A stretch of DNA of 64,000 bases from Flammeovirgaceae bacterium UBA4465 (lineage in GTDB: Bacteria > Bacteroidota > Bacteroidia > Cytophagales > Cyclobacteriaceae): contig CAJJBF010000007.1 of assembly GCA_905182375.1 (NCBI GenBank), positions 62,001 through 126,000 of the forward strand, written 5' to 3'. Numbering within the stretch: the first letter of the stretch is position 1; each line of letters starts with the position of its first letter. The notes below the pieces were generated by a model, which was given only the letters and a program-made list of their open reading frames with translations, searched no databases and was not told where the DNA came from. Below, piece after piece: positions 47,002-56,000 of the stretch. A program made the translations under genes and the position numbers.

Positions 47002-48558
47002 TTACCAAAACATCAAAATCAATCCTATAGCAGACAAACAAACCATCGTAGCCCATATCTTAACCTTGACAGAGAGCTTGTAATCCGTATGATACTTAAG
47101 GGGCAATAACTTCTCCTCTTTTTGAGGACTTATCCAAGTGTATACAGTAATGAAAAGAACTATTACAATAAATGTAATGGCATGACTATGGAGAAATGGC
47201 AGATCTGGAAAAGTAACTAGGAGAAAACCATATAAAGGAAAGTTCAATAACATTCCCCCAAATGCAGCCTTCCAACTTACTTTTTTCCAAAAAATACCAA
47301 AGAAAAAAGCGACAACTACTCCAGATTGCATGAAGCCCCAAAATTGATTTATAAAAATATACACTCCCCCTTCAAACCCACTAATTATCGGAGCCCAAAG
47401 ACAAGAAATAGTTATAAGTACCACAGTCGCTATTTTACCTACTTTAAGTCCCATTTCAGGAGTAGCTTCTGGTTTTATAAAAGGCTTATATATATCCATG
47501 GTAAAAATGGTCGCCGCAGAGTTAAGAAGGCTGTCTAAAGTACTGAGAATAGCTCCAAAAAGAGCTGCTAACATAATCCCAGTAAGCCCTACTGGCAATA
47601 AGTTTTTTATAAGAGTAGGATAGGCAATATCACCACAATTACCACTCGAACAGGCTGCCATAATCTCATCACCATACAAATCAAAAGCTGCGATTCCTGG
47701 AATAATAATAATCAATGTTATCAAAAGCTTCAATGAAGCTCCTAAAAGAACCCCTTTCTGCCCTTCTTCAATGTCTTTTGCAGCTAAACTTCGCTGAACA
47801 ATAAATTGATTAAATCCCCAATAAAAAAAATGAGGAATCCACATTCCACCAAAAAAAACAGCTAACCAGGGAAGTTCTGGATGATCCAATGGCATGACTA
47901 CATGTAGCTGATCTCCACGTCGAGCTACGAATTGATCCCATCCACCAACAGCATCAATAGTGAGCCAAAAAATAAAAAGAGCACCAATAATTAAGGTGAC
48001 CCCCTGTATGAGGTCAGACCACACTACCGCTGAAAGTCCTCCATAATAAGTATAAAATCCAGCAACAAATCCAATCCCCCAAATACCATACAAAAGGGGT
48101 ACTCCAAAGATTGTCTCCAGCGTAATCGCACCTGAATAAAGTACCGTAGCCATAGAAATTCCTGCATAAAACAGAAGCATATATCCAGACATCAAGGTAC
48201 GTACTGCACGATTATATCGATATTCCAAAAATTCTGGAAGTGTATAAATCCCAATTTTTAAATAGAGAGGAAGTAAAAAAAGTGCCATAAAAACCATTGC
48301 AATGGCTGCTAACCAACCCCAAGTAGCAATAGCCATACCTATCTCACCCCTAAACCCCTGACCTGCTTGACCTACAAAATGTTCTGAAGAGACATTCGAG
48401 GCAATGATTGAAATACCAATAAGCCACCATGAAAGTTGCCTACCTGCCAAAAAATAATCCTCTTCAGTTTTTTTCTTCCCTGACTTATACAAGGAGACGC
48501 CAATCACCACTGCGATAAAACCAAAAAAAGAAAGAATGTCAATCAGACTAAAATTCAC
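47002..48558 (-). CDS. sodium:solute symporter (SSS family), second copy
   Basis: 518 residues with about 13 hydrophobic helices. The N-terminal region is SFFGFIAVVIGVSLYKS; later segments are ASNVSSEHFVGQAG and YGGLSAVVWSDLIQG, the SSS signature area. It shares a plan with the iol-operon symporter but is clearly diverged. The start is GTG at 48558, overlapping the corrected TIM-barrel stop as GTGA. The substrate could be inositol, an inosose or a small sugar acid. Operon partners (TIM-barrel isomerase, beta-hydroxyacid dehydrogenase) favour a polyol or sugar acid. Confidence 0.88.
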   Translation of the reverse strand: MNFSLIDILSFFGFIAVVIGVSLYKSGKKKTEEDYFLAGRQLSWWLIGISIIASNVSSEHFVGQAGQGFRGEIGMAIATWGWLAAIAMVFMALFLLPLYLKIGIYTLPEFLEYRYNRAVRTLMSGYMLLFYAGISMATVLYSGAITLETIFGVPLLYGIWGIGFVAGFYTYYGGLSAVVWSDLIQGVTLIIGALFIFWLTIDAVGGWDQFVARRGDQLHVVMPLDHPELPWLAVFFGGMWIPHFFYWGFNQFIVQRSLAAKDIEEGQKGVLLGASLKLLITLIIIIPGIAAFDLYGDEIMAACSSGNCGDIAYPTLIKNLLPVGLTGIMLAALFGAILSTLDSLLNSAATIFTMDIYKPFIKPEATPEMGLKVGKIATVVLITISCLWAPIISGFEGGVYIFINQFWGFMQSGVVVAFFFGIFWKKVSWKAAFGGMLLNFPLYGFLLVTFPDLPFLHSHAITFIVIVLFITVYTWISPQKEEKLLPLKYHTDYKLSVKVKIWATMVCLSAIGLILMFW

Positions 48559-49422
48559 TTCTTAAACAGTTCTAAAAATGTGGGCAAACTTTCTTTAAAA
48601 CCATCTTCAAAAGTAGCATTCGAAGGGCGATAGACGCTTTCTAGAGAGATTGAACCTTGATAATTATCACCACGGAGTGCATCTGCTATATCAGAAAGAT
48701 AGGGTGCCATATCTCCTTTGTTCAAAGCGGTACATTGAACAGTGGCATGAGGAATATTTATAAAACTATCTTTAAGATGGATGTGTCCTATATTTTCTAC
48801 TCCTATCGCTTCATAGGCGTCAGGATATGCTTTTTCAGAACAATATAAGCTATTGCAAGGGATCCCATAGTAATTTTAGATGTTTACTACCCAACTCATC
48901 AATTAATTTTCGCGCTAACCAAGCTGAGGTAATCATCGCATTATTGCCCGTTTCGACAACAAGCGTAATATTCTCTTTTTCTGCTATCTCCACTGCACCC
49001 GCCATCAATGCTACCAATTTTTCCCAAGCTCCCGTACTAACGTTCCATACATCTGCACCATGACTACCGAAAATAATCATTTCTTTACTAAAACTCATTG
49101 TACGAACTGTATCGCAATTCAAGGCCTTAGCCATTTTGATACATCGTTTAAGCGCATCGATTTGGTCTTTATAGTTGTCTGAGTTTAAATCAACATTCTT
49201 CAGCGGTAAGCCACCAAATATGTGTCTACTAATACAGGAAACTTTTACTTCATGATGATCAACTAAGTTTTTAACTTTTGATACTTGTTGATCATTCATA
49301 TCACCCACCTCAAATTCATCAATAAATTGTAACTCGGCATGTTCTAAACCTGACTGCTTCATTAGAGTCAATGCATACTCAAGGTTTCTACTTATTCCAT
49401 CTGTGATAACTCCTAATTTCAT
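48555..49422 (-). CDS. xylose-isomerase-like TIM-barrel (sugar phosphate isomerase/epimerase), frameshifted
   Basis: About 288 residues when corrected. The N-terminus MKLGVITDGISRNLEYAL, the central VVETGNNAM and the metal-binding LLWDP, then in another frame CNSLYCSEKAYP and IGHIHLKDS, SLESVYRPS, make a complete AP-endonuclease-2/xylose-isomerase-like barrel. The break is one extra base in AA at 48857-48858 (CCCTTGC on the coding strand where CCCTGC is expected). The corrected stop TGA at 48555-48557 overlaps the next GTG start, supporting that frame as the evolved one. Relatives include IolE, IolI, hydroxypyruvate isomerase and epimerases; an inosose isomerase role is possible. As read, the protein stops at 190 residues and lacks the last strands. 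Confidence 0.82.
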
Positions 49423-49424
49423 AA

Positions 49425-50315
49425 TTATTTTGCTTTTACTTCAACTTTTGCTATTTGTTCTAATAATTTAACGATTGCCCAATTATCTTCTGCTGGGAAT
49501 AACGCCTTACCTGATTGGAATAATTCGTAAGCCGCAGCTGTAGTGAACATGGCTACATCATTATCTCTAGCTAATTGTAGCGTTATTCCTAAATCTTTGT
49601 ACATAGTTCCTATATGACTTCCTGTATCTTTAAATTTCCTCTCCATGATGAGGGTAGCCGCATTTTTGAAAAGATTACTACTTACTCCGCTGGTACTAAA
49701 AACTTCATAAAGTACCTCTGCTTCGACTCCCGCTTTTACTCCAAGGACCAGTGACTCAAAAATTGCCGTAAAACTGGATCCAATTAACGCCTGTAATGCT
49801 CCCTTTGTTTTCTGTCCTAGGCCAATCTCTTCTCCAACATGATAGATATCCTTACCTACGGCCTGAAGAATAGGTAGACATTTGTCATAAACTACTTTCT
49901 CTCCCGCTGCCATAAGGGTAAGTGTACCATTATCAGCACCCGATTTTCCACCGCTTACTGGAGAATCAATAAGCTTAATTCCGAAATCCTCTAATTGAGA
50001 AGCCATCTCAATGATCTCAGAGGCATGAATAGTAGCCGTCACGATTACGGTAGCACCTCTCTGCATAAACTGCGAGAGACCTTGGCCTCCAAATAAGGCT
50101 TCTTTGACCTGATCACCATTCATAACCATGATGAATATGGCATCACATTCTGGTGCAAAGTCTTTTATTTTAGCCAACGATCCCCCCATTTCTTCAAATA
50201 TATTTAACCGTTCATGACTCACATCATATCCCCAAACTTGGAATCCATTTTTAAGCAGGTTACTAGCAATGCCAATACCCATATTGCCCAACCCTATTAC
50301 TCCTATATTTTTCAT
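49425..50315 (-). CDS. NAD(P)-dependent beta-hydroxyacid dehydrogenase (HIBADH/GarR family)
   Basis: 296 residues. The Rossmann motif GVIGLGNMGIGIA (residues 4-16) is followed by the substrate-binding DSPVSGGKSGADNGTLT (near 117-133) and the catalytic Lys region GLGQKTKGALQ (near 170). These mark the 3-hydroxyisobutyrate/2-hydroxy-3-oxopropionate reductase family. It is first in an operon with the TIM-barrel gene (2 bases apart) and a sodium symporter. It carries the shared leader motif. It may reduce malonate or tartronate semialdehyde, which would connect with inositol breakdown; this is inference. Confidence 0.87.
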   Translation of the reverse strand: MKNIGVIGLGNMGIGIASNLLKNGFQVWGYDVSHERLNIFEEMGGSLAKIKDFAPECDAIFIMVMNGDQVKEALFGGQGLSQFMQRGATVIVTATIHASEIIEMASQLEDFGIKLIDSPVSGGKSGADNGTLTLMAAGEKVVYDKCLPILQAVGKDIYHVGEEIGLGQKTKGALQALIGSSFTAIFESLVLGVKAGVEAEVLYEVFSTSGVSSNLFKNAATLIMERKFKDTGSHIGTMYKDLGITLQLARDNDVAMFTTAAAYELFQSGKALFPAEDNWAIVKLLEQIAKVEVKAK

Positions 50316-50948
50316 AATTAATACTTTATGAAAATAAATTTAGTAAATGAATCTGGAGTAATTCTGTATTTAAAATTAAGATCCATTTAATGAAATCTTA
50401 ATTCTAATCATATAAACAGGATAGTCACCGTTTGAGATGACTGATGGTTTGATCTCGCTTTTCTCAAGTATCGTCGGAATGATCGGTATTTTGAAATAGG
50501 GTATAATCTGATATTTAATAGAGTTATCAGTAAGGTATTTGTCGCCTCTATGAGATGGATTAACAGATCACTTTTATTATCATTCCACATGGGATTATAA
50601 CAAATATAAAAAAGACAACCTAAATAAATATTAATAAGGGACTATCGAACGCTCACATGAGGCTAGAGAGTAAGCCTTTTTTAAATTATAAAACGGCTTA
50701 GCTTAGTATTTTAACAAGCATATCAATTATAGCAATGTGAGGTCTCTTCTTAGAGACCAAAAGTTATAGCAACGTTCTTTTGAAACTCCTTTTATAAAAT
50801 TAAGATTAATAAAACTGTTGATTACCTATTTATCAATGATTACATAGCAATAGCGCCATTAGAAATAGTATTGTAAAGCAAGCCTAATTATGACAATAAA
50901 TCATCTCATAAATCAAACAGTATAATCATGACTCATATCTATCAGTCA
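50316..50948. other. intergenic region upstream of the dehydrogenase operon
   Basis: 633 bases. It holds the shared motif at 50350-50371. GGTCTCT and AGAGACC form a perfect seven-base hairpin at 50741-50758 without a T-run, flanked by two TTATAGCAA repeats. A 60-codon minus-strand frame at 50408-50590 has no recognisable features and is not called. Confidence 0.45.
50350..50371 (-). promoter_or_regulatory. shared leader motif, dehydrogenase-operon copy
   Basis: AAATACAGAATTACTCCAGA and two further bases on the minus strand; 20 of 22 bases match the receptor copy. The core is 41 bases before the start of the beta-hydroxyacid dehydrogenase. Confidence 0.6.
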
Positions 50949-51512
50949 CTAATCCTCATAAACCTCTACGACCAATTCGATCTCTACCGCTTGACCTCTC
51001 GGTAATGAAGCCATGCCTACTGCAGCCCGTGCATGCCTTCCTCGGTCTCCAAATACAGCTACCATCAAATCAGAAAATCCATTAATCACCTTTGGTTGTT
51101 CAACGAAGTCGGGTGCGGAGTTTACCATCCCAAGTACTTTTACAATACGTTTTACCTTTTTCAAATCACCTAGCATAGATTTCAAAACGGCTAACTGATT
51201 AATAGCGGTCAATCGTGCTCCTGCATAACCTTCCTCAATAGTAACGTCGACCCCAAGCTTACCAATTAATTCAGTACCTTCAGCGCTTTTTGGACCTTTA
51301 CCTGCTAAGAATATCAAATTTCCGGTACGTACACCATTCACATAATTGGCCACGGGTTGCGGTGGGCTTGGCAAGATGATATTAAGCTCTTGTAATCGCA
51401 ATTCAGGATCATAATTTAAGTCAACTACTTCGGTTTTACTTTGTTCTTTACAGCTGATTATTGATACAACGATCAATAACAACAGATTAAATAAATAATA
51501 GTTTTTTTTCAT
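50949..51512 (-). CDS. RidA/YjgF-family lipoprotein
   Basis: 187 residues. A lipoprotein signal ends IISC (about residue 21), followed by about 30 linker residues and a complete RidA domain. The conserved Arg is in RHARAAVGMASLPRGQAVEIE and the N-terminal strand is NLIFLAGKGP. Cytosolic RidA hydrolyses reactive enamine/imine intermediates from PLP enzymes. An exported, lipid-anchored version must do something related outside the cytoplasm. It is the last gene of the run that starts with the M19-family protein, 62 bases after the FG-GAP gene. Confidence 0.85.
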   Translation of the reverse strand: MKKNYYLFNLLLLIVVSIISCKEQSKTEVVDLNYDPELRLQELNIILPSPPQPVANYVNGVRTGNLIFLAGKGPKSAEGTELIGKLGVDVTIEEGYAGARLTAINQLAVLKSMLGDLKKVKRIVKVLGMVNSAPDFVEQPKVINGFSDLMVAVFGDRGRHARAAVGMASLPRGQAVEIELVVEVYED

Positions 51513-51574
51513 GTTTTAAGTATTTATTTGATACATCTATTTACGCTTATACAGAAGACTTTCTTTTGATCTAT

Positions 51575-52678
51575 TTATTGACTAAAATAATATAGATTTT
51601 GCTCATCGGAATTGCTTTCAATGATATCAAGCCTCCCATCTCCATTCAAGTCTGACAGGACAATATCATAGGTATGGTAGGCTTCGGCACTGAGCGTATA
51701 CTTCTTCCATAAGGTTCCCTGATTTTGGTTAATAAAATAAGTGTTAGGTGCCCCATGGTTCGCAATAACAATATCCACGTCTTTATCCCCGTCAAGATCA
51801 CCTAATGCAATAGCATAGGATTTCTCCCATTCAGCATCAAAGACTGATTTATGTTCATATCTCAATGTCGAATTGCCAAAGTAAATGACATTGGGACCAT
51901 TGATATTGGCGGTCACCACATCGAGAAATTCATCCCCATTTATATCTATAATAGCAATGGATCGGGTATGGTCTTCCCCACTTCCAAAGGCAATTTTTTG
52001 ATCAAAATTTAGATTTCCATCATTTAGGTAAATATAATTTTGTTGTGCATCTCGATTGGCCAATATCAAATCTAGATCTCCATCTCCATCCATGTCTGCT
52101 ACTTTCATATCAATCGTTGAGTCATCTGCAGCGCCGAAACCTAGTTTTTCATTGAATTGGCCCTGACCATTATTGAGGCATATTTCATTTTGACTTCCCC
52201 TATTGGTAATGAGGATGTCCAAATCTCCATCCTGATCGATATCGGAAAGGACAAGATTCCTTGTAGGTGCGTAGGCCTCACCAAAATCATTTCCCTTGAT
52301 GAAATGGCCTTTTCCATCATTTTTGAAAATACAATTGGGTGCCATATCATTGCCCACTATCACATCTAGGTCCCCATCGCCATCAATATCACCTAGCACC
52401 GTAGCATAGCTTGTAGTACTTTGACCCCCTAAGGATCTTGAAACTGTGAAAATTCCTCGCCCATTATTAAAATAAACCTTATTCTGTTCTGGCCAATGCC
52501 TTCCATTTGCAACCAAGATATCTATATCTCCATCTTGGTCAATATCCCCATACCCTATAGAGGCGCTTTTCTGTTTTTCAGTCCCTAATACCCATCGAGG
52601 ACTACCTATAAAGGTCACGGATTGACACGGGGCCATATGAATGCCGAGTCCTAGCAGGAACCCTAGACAATATTTCAT
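51575..52678 (-). CDS. exported FG-GAP/VCBS repeat protein
   Basis: 367 residues from the internal ATG at 52678, chosen because it begins a signal peptide (MKYCLGFLLGLGI, ending near APCQS). The frame is open upstream to 52723. About seven repeats of the DIDQDGDIDILVAN type bind calcium and build a beta-propeller like that of integrin alpha chains and bacterial VCBS proteins. Such propellers act in adhesion or substrate binding. No catalytic domain or type IX sorting tail is present. It lies between the amidohydrolase and RidA-like genes. Confidence 0.85.
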   Translation of the reverse strand: MKYCLGFLLGLGIHMAPCQSVTFIGSPRWVLGTEKQKSASIGYGDIDQDGDIDILVANGRHWPEQNKVYFNNGRGIFTVSRSLGGQSTTSYATVLGDIDGDGDLDVIVGNDMAPNCIFKNDGKGHFIKGNDFGEAYAPTRNLVLSDIDQDGDLDILITNRGSQNEICLNNGQGQFNEKLGFGAADDSTIDMKVADMDGDGDLDLILANRDAQQNYIYLNDGNLNFDQKIAFGSGEDHTRSIAIIDINGDEFLDVVTANINGPNVIYFGNSTLRYEHKSVFDAEWEKSYAIALGDLDGDKDVDIVIANHGAPNTYFINQNQGTLWKKYTLSAEAYHTYDIVLSDLNGDGRLDIIESNSDEQNLYYFSQ

Positions 52679-52797
52679 TGATTTATAGGGACATAATGGC
52701 CAATAAAGAGATGATCCAACCATAAGATGATTATTGCATAAATTTAAAATTATAATCCACTAACCATAAATATTTTAATAATTTAAATATACAGTAC

Positions 52798-54819
52798 TTA
52801 ATTAAAATTTTTAATCCCCATTGAAGCATATAAAGCCTCGGACTCATACATATATCCACCTTGGGTAGTCCATAGTACGTTTCGGATGTCACTGATACGT
52901 TCTAAAGGATTGCCTGAGATGAGAATGAGATCGGCTTGTTTGCCCACCTCAATAGAACCATAAGCATTTGCGACTCCAGTAATTTCAGCAGCGTTAATGG
53001 TAGCCATTTTCAGTACTTCATGTATGGGAATACCTGCCTTAACAAACAACTCCAGCTCCCTATGGTATAAGAAACCGGGTAGTCCATCTGTACCCGGGAC
53101 GATAGCTACGCCTTTTTTGTATAAGTCATAGACTACATCTAACATACGCTCATGGGCTAGATCGTATCGATTACTCCCGTCTACGGGCTTAGGTAACCCC
53201 CCTTTATAATAGCTCCTCTGGTTCATTAGAGGCAATCTATCGACGATCATTTCATACGTAGGACTTGGCTTACCTTTGGTGGCGACGAACATGTTTTCAA
53301 AGATTGAAAGAGTCGGATCAATCAGGATTTGATGGGCTTTTAATTGCTTTGCAAAGGTCAAATACGCTGATGAGGACAAATCAAGTTTGGCTCCGTGATT
53401 GGCGACCATGGTAAATCGTAAAGGAGTGCGGGTATCGATGGTATCCGACATGAAATTAAGAAAAAGCATGTTCATGTGCTGAATTTCATTGTATCCAGCA
53501 TCGATCGCCTGAGAAGCAGTCATATAAGCCGGAATGTGGCCACTGACACGCATACCCAATTGGTGGGCTTTGTCAGCCATCGGTTTGACCCATTCTGGCT
53601 TAATAGAGCTGTACAATTTAATCTGCTGATAGCCTAGGTCTTTGTAGGCTTGAATTTCAGCTAAGCCTTCATTTAGATTTTCAACTACATTGCGCTGATT
53701 GGCAAAGGGTCCTGGTCCATCAATAATGCCACAAAAGGTAACGATACGTGGTCCAATAATCTGATTACTATTGAATTGATGACTCAAGGCCTTCACCTGT
53801 TTGTTATTGGCCAAATCTCTTACGGATGTAATACCCCCTGCAAGGTGTAAAGCTCCTCTAAATTTAGTGTTGTGGGTATGCATGTCGAACATACCAGGCA
53901 TCAGGGTTTTACCTGTACCATCTATGATACGGGCATCGTTACCATACTCCGTACTTTGAGTACTCGGTACTATTGCCCTAATTTTATCCTTATGCACCCA
54001 GACATCCTGATTTCTTTTGAGTGTGGCTTCAACCGTAAAAATATTAACATTTTTAATAATTAAATCATCAATTTCTTGACTCAAATCAGTTGCCAACTGA
54101 AAAAGATATTCATTCTCCAAGCTATCTTGTATGACCTTCATCTCCTTTCGATAGTCTTGAAAATCAGTCCGGATGATGTGTAGATTCCCAGTAATCTTAC
54201 CGATCAATGCTTGTTCTGTTAACCAAAGGTAGACAGGATTCATATCGAGACCTTTGATCATAAGTAATTGGGTTGTGATGGAATCTCCAAGAATGATTGG
54301 ATATTTTTGCATGAGCGTAACTGAACCTTTGGGATATAGCTCTACACATTTATTTTCCACATTCATAAGTCCTTGTGCAAGAATTTCGTAGCTAGCAGGA
54401 GTGCCATCATAACGGAAATAGAGCGCATCACTTGAGAATTCACCTTGATCCTTACCCGCAGAGTTTGTCCATTGTGCCAGGTTACCATTCACCTCAAAGT
54501 GTTCGTAGACAGAATCTTTTAAGTAATTAACCCCACTAACAGATTGTGACTTAATGAAGCCATTATTATCAAGGGTAATTTGCTCTGATAAAACAGGTCC
54601 CCGACCCCTATCAGTATAAGTATAATAATAACCATAGCTTCCCGATCCTTCCTGCCATTTTTTATAAACTCCTGCCTTACTTTCCCTAAATATCACATCA
54701 TAGTAGGTCGTGTCCACTGTATTAGATTTGATACCTGTCATCTGCTCACAATGGGTAAAAATCATGATCATCGCGAACAGAAGTAATGGTAAATATGTTA
54801 TTTGAAGTTTTTGTTTCAT
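52798..54819 (-). CDS. amidohydrolase-family lipoprotein with extra N-terminal domain
   Basis: 673 residues. A lipoprotein signal ends FTHC (about 24). About 240 residues of an unrecognised beta-rich domain precede a metal-dependent amidohydrolase domain (from about 275). Metal residues visible are HxH in DMHTHN, a Lys in QIKLYSSIK, His in SGHIPAY and IQHMNM, and Asp in PGTDGLPG. The C-terminal KQADLILISGNPL is typical of imidazolonepropionase/prolidase-like members. Similar enzymes hydrolyse dipeptides or cyclic amides. It lies 32 bases after the M19-family gene and is probably cotranscribed. Confidence 0.83.
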   Translation of the reverse strand: MKQKLQITYLPLLLFAMIMIFTHCEQMTGIKSNTVDTTYYDVIFRESKAGVYKKWQEGSGSYGYYYTYTDRGRGPVLSEQITLDNNGFIKSQSVSGVNYLKDSVYEHFEVNGNLAQWTNSAGKDQGEFSSDALYFRYDGTPASYEILAQGLMNVENKCVELYPKGSVTLMQKYPIILGDSITTQLLMIKGLDMNPVYLWLTEQALIGKITGNLHIIRTDFQDYRKEMKVIQDSLENEYLFQLATDLSQEIDDLIIKNVNIFTVEATLKRNQDVWVHKDKIRAIVPSTQSTEYGNDARIIDGTGKTLMPGMFDMHTHNTKFRGALHLAGGITSVRDLANNKQVKALSHQFNSNQIIGPRIVTFCGIIDGPGPFANQRNVVENLNEGLAEIQAYKDLGYQQIKLYSSIKPEWVKPMADKAHQLGMRVSGHIPAYMTASQAIDAGYNEIQHMNMLFLNFMSDTIDTRTPLRFTMVANHGAKLDLSSSAYLTFAKQLKAHQILIDPTLSIFENMFVATKGKPSPTYEMIVDRLPLMNQRSYYKGGLPKPVDGSNRYDLAHERMLDVVYDLYKKGVAIVPGTDGLPGFLYHRELELFVKAGIPIHEVLKMATINAAEITGVANAYGSIEVGKQADLILISGNPLERISDIRNVLWTTQGGYMYESEALYASMGIKNFN

Positions 54820-54851
54820 TATTTATACATAATCAATTCATTTACAATTAC

Positions 54852-56000
54852 TTATAACTTAATTTTTACATTTTCATTGAGGTATCTTAGCCAATTTTTA
54901 CCTAAAATTTTTGCTATCTCTTCATGTTTATAACCACGCTTTTCCATAGCTATAGCTACATCTTGGTATCTTTCAGCACGATCAAGTTCGGGAATCCATG
55001 GTGGCCAACGCACCTGATATGAAGGCTTAAACCTAGATAAACGAGGTATAAACCAATTTTCTCGTGTTGCGCCATTGGCCTCTAATCCTTCAATGGCAAA
55101 ATCTGCAGCAAGTCCGACATGATCGATTCCAGCCACATTGACCGCATGATCAATGTGATCAATATAGGTTTCTAAGGTCGTTTGCCCCCCTGGGTCTGGC
55201 CCAATCATATAGCCTAAACAAATAATCCCCATAATACCCCCCTTTTCGGCCATGGCACGAATTTGCTGGTCGGTCTTAGCCCTGGGGTGTTCCTTGTACA
55301 AAGCTTCGCACATGGTATGATTCATGGAAACGCCTACTTTACTGAATTCGATACCATCAAGAGTCGTTTGTCTTCCACAATGACTCAGGTCTACGATGAT
55401 ACCTAATTCATTCATACGCTGTACGGCTTCAATACCAAAATCTGACAATCCAGCATTCGTACGCTCTGTACATCCATCTCCCAAAAGATTTCGTTCATTA
55501 TAGGTCAACTGTATCCAACGCGTACCTTCGGCGTACAATACATTTAAATTATCGATGGATTTTTCTATCATCGTCGCATTTTGAAACCCGAACATGACCG
55601 CCACTTTATTTTCTTTTTTCGCCGTAATAAAATCTTCCGCTGAAAGAGCGCCCATGAGTCTATTAGGATGGCCTTCAATACGTAACTTCCATTGTGCTAA
55701 TGATTCTAAGGCCGAAGTTAAGTCTTTGGAATCCAGTGATGTATTGAAACCGGTATAACCAGATTTAGATAATGCCCCAAAGGAATCATCATTCCAACCA
55801 CGTGAAATAATCAATCCATCGATCACTATTTGAGCTCCGTAATTGAAGCTACTATTAATAGATCGTCTTTTTGGAGAAGGGTCCATAGTTTCTTTTCCAA
55901 TGGCAAATGGATAGGATGCTGCTTGGAGAAGAGGTGTGCTAATCAAGGTACCTGCCGATACCATTTTCATAAAATTTCTTCTTTTTAGAGACATGGGCAT
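54852..56000 (-). CDS. exported membrane-dipeptidase (peptidase M19) family protein, atypical metal site
   Basis: 382 residues. The N-terminus KRRNFMKMVSAG resembles a Tat-type or lipophilic signal (about 1-25). The body belongs to the renal dipeptidase (M19) fold: YNERNLLGDGCTERTNAGLS, VDLSHCGRQT, HTMCEALY, MGIICLGYMIGP and DHVGLAADFAIEG. However, the usual first metal motif DGHxD reads IDGLIIS here. The bridging Glu region reads FGFQNATM. Key zinc ligands therefore appear to be missing. It may be a single-metal or repurposed family branch. It is first in the run down to the RidA-like gene. Confidence 0.82.
   Translation of the reverse strand: MPMSLKRRNFMKMVSAGTLISTPLLQAASYPFAIGKETMDPSPKRRSINSSFNYGAQIVIDGLIISRGWNDDSFGALSKSGYTGFNTSLDSKDLTSALESLAQWKLRIEGHPNRLMGALSAEDFITAKKENKVAVMFGFQNATMIEKSIDNLNVLYAEGTRWIQLTYNERNLLGDGCTERTNAGLSDFGIEAVQRMNELGIIVDLSHCGRQTTLDGIEFSKVGVSMNHTMCEALYKEHPRAKTDQQIRAMAEKGGIMGIICLGYMIGPDPGGQTTLETYIDHIDHAVNVAGIDHVGLAADFAIEGLEANGATRENWFIPRLSRFKPSYQVRWPPWIPELDRAERYQDVAIAMEKRGYKHEEIAKILGKNWLRYLNENVKIKL

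Noticed and set aside
50408-50590. 60-codon minus-strand frame upstream of the dehydrogenase operon
   Set aside because: No signal, motif or conserved feature; the reverse frame is equally plausible, so neither is called.
50741-50758. Seven-base GGTCTCT hairpin as terminator
   Set aside because: Neither strand has a following T-run and no gene ends just before it.
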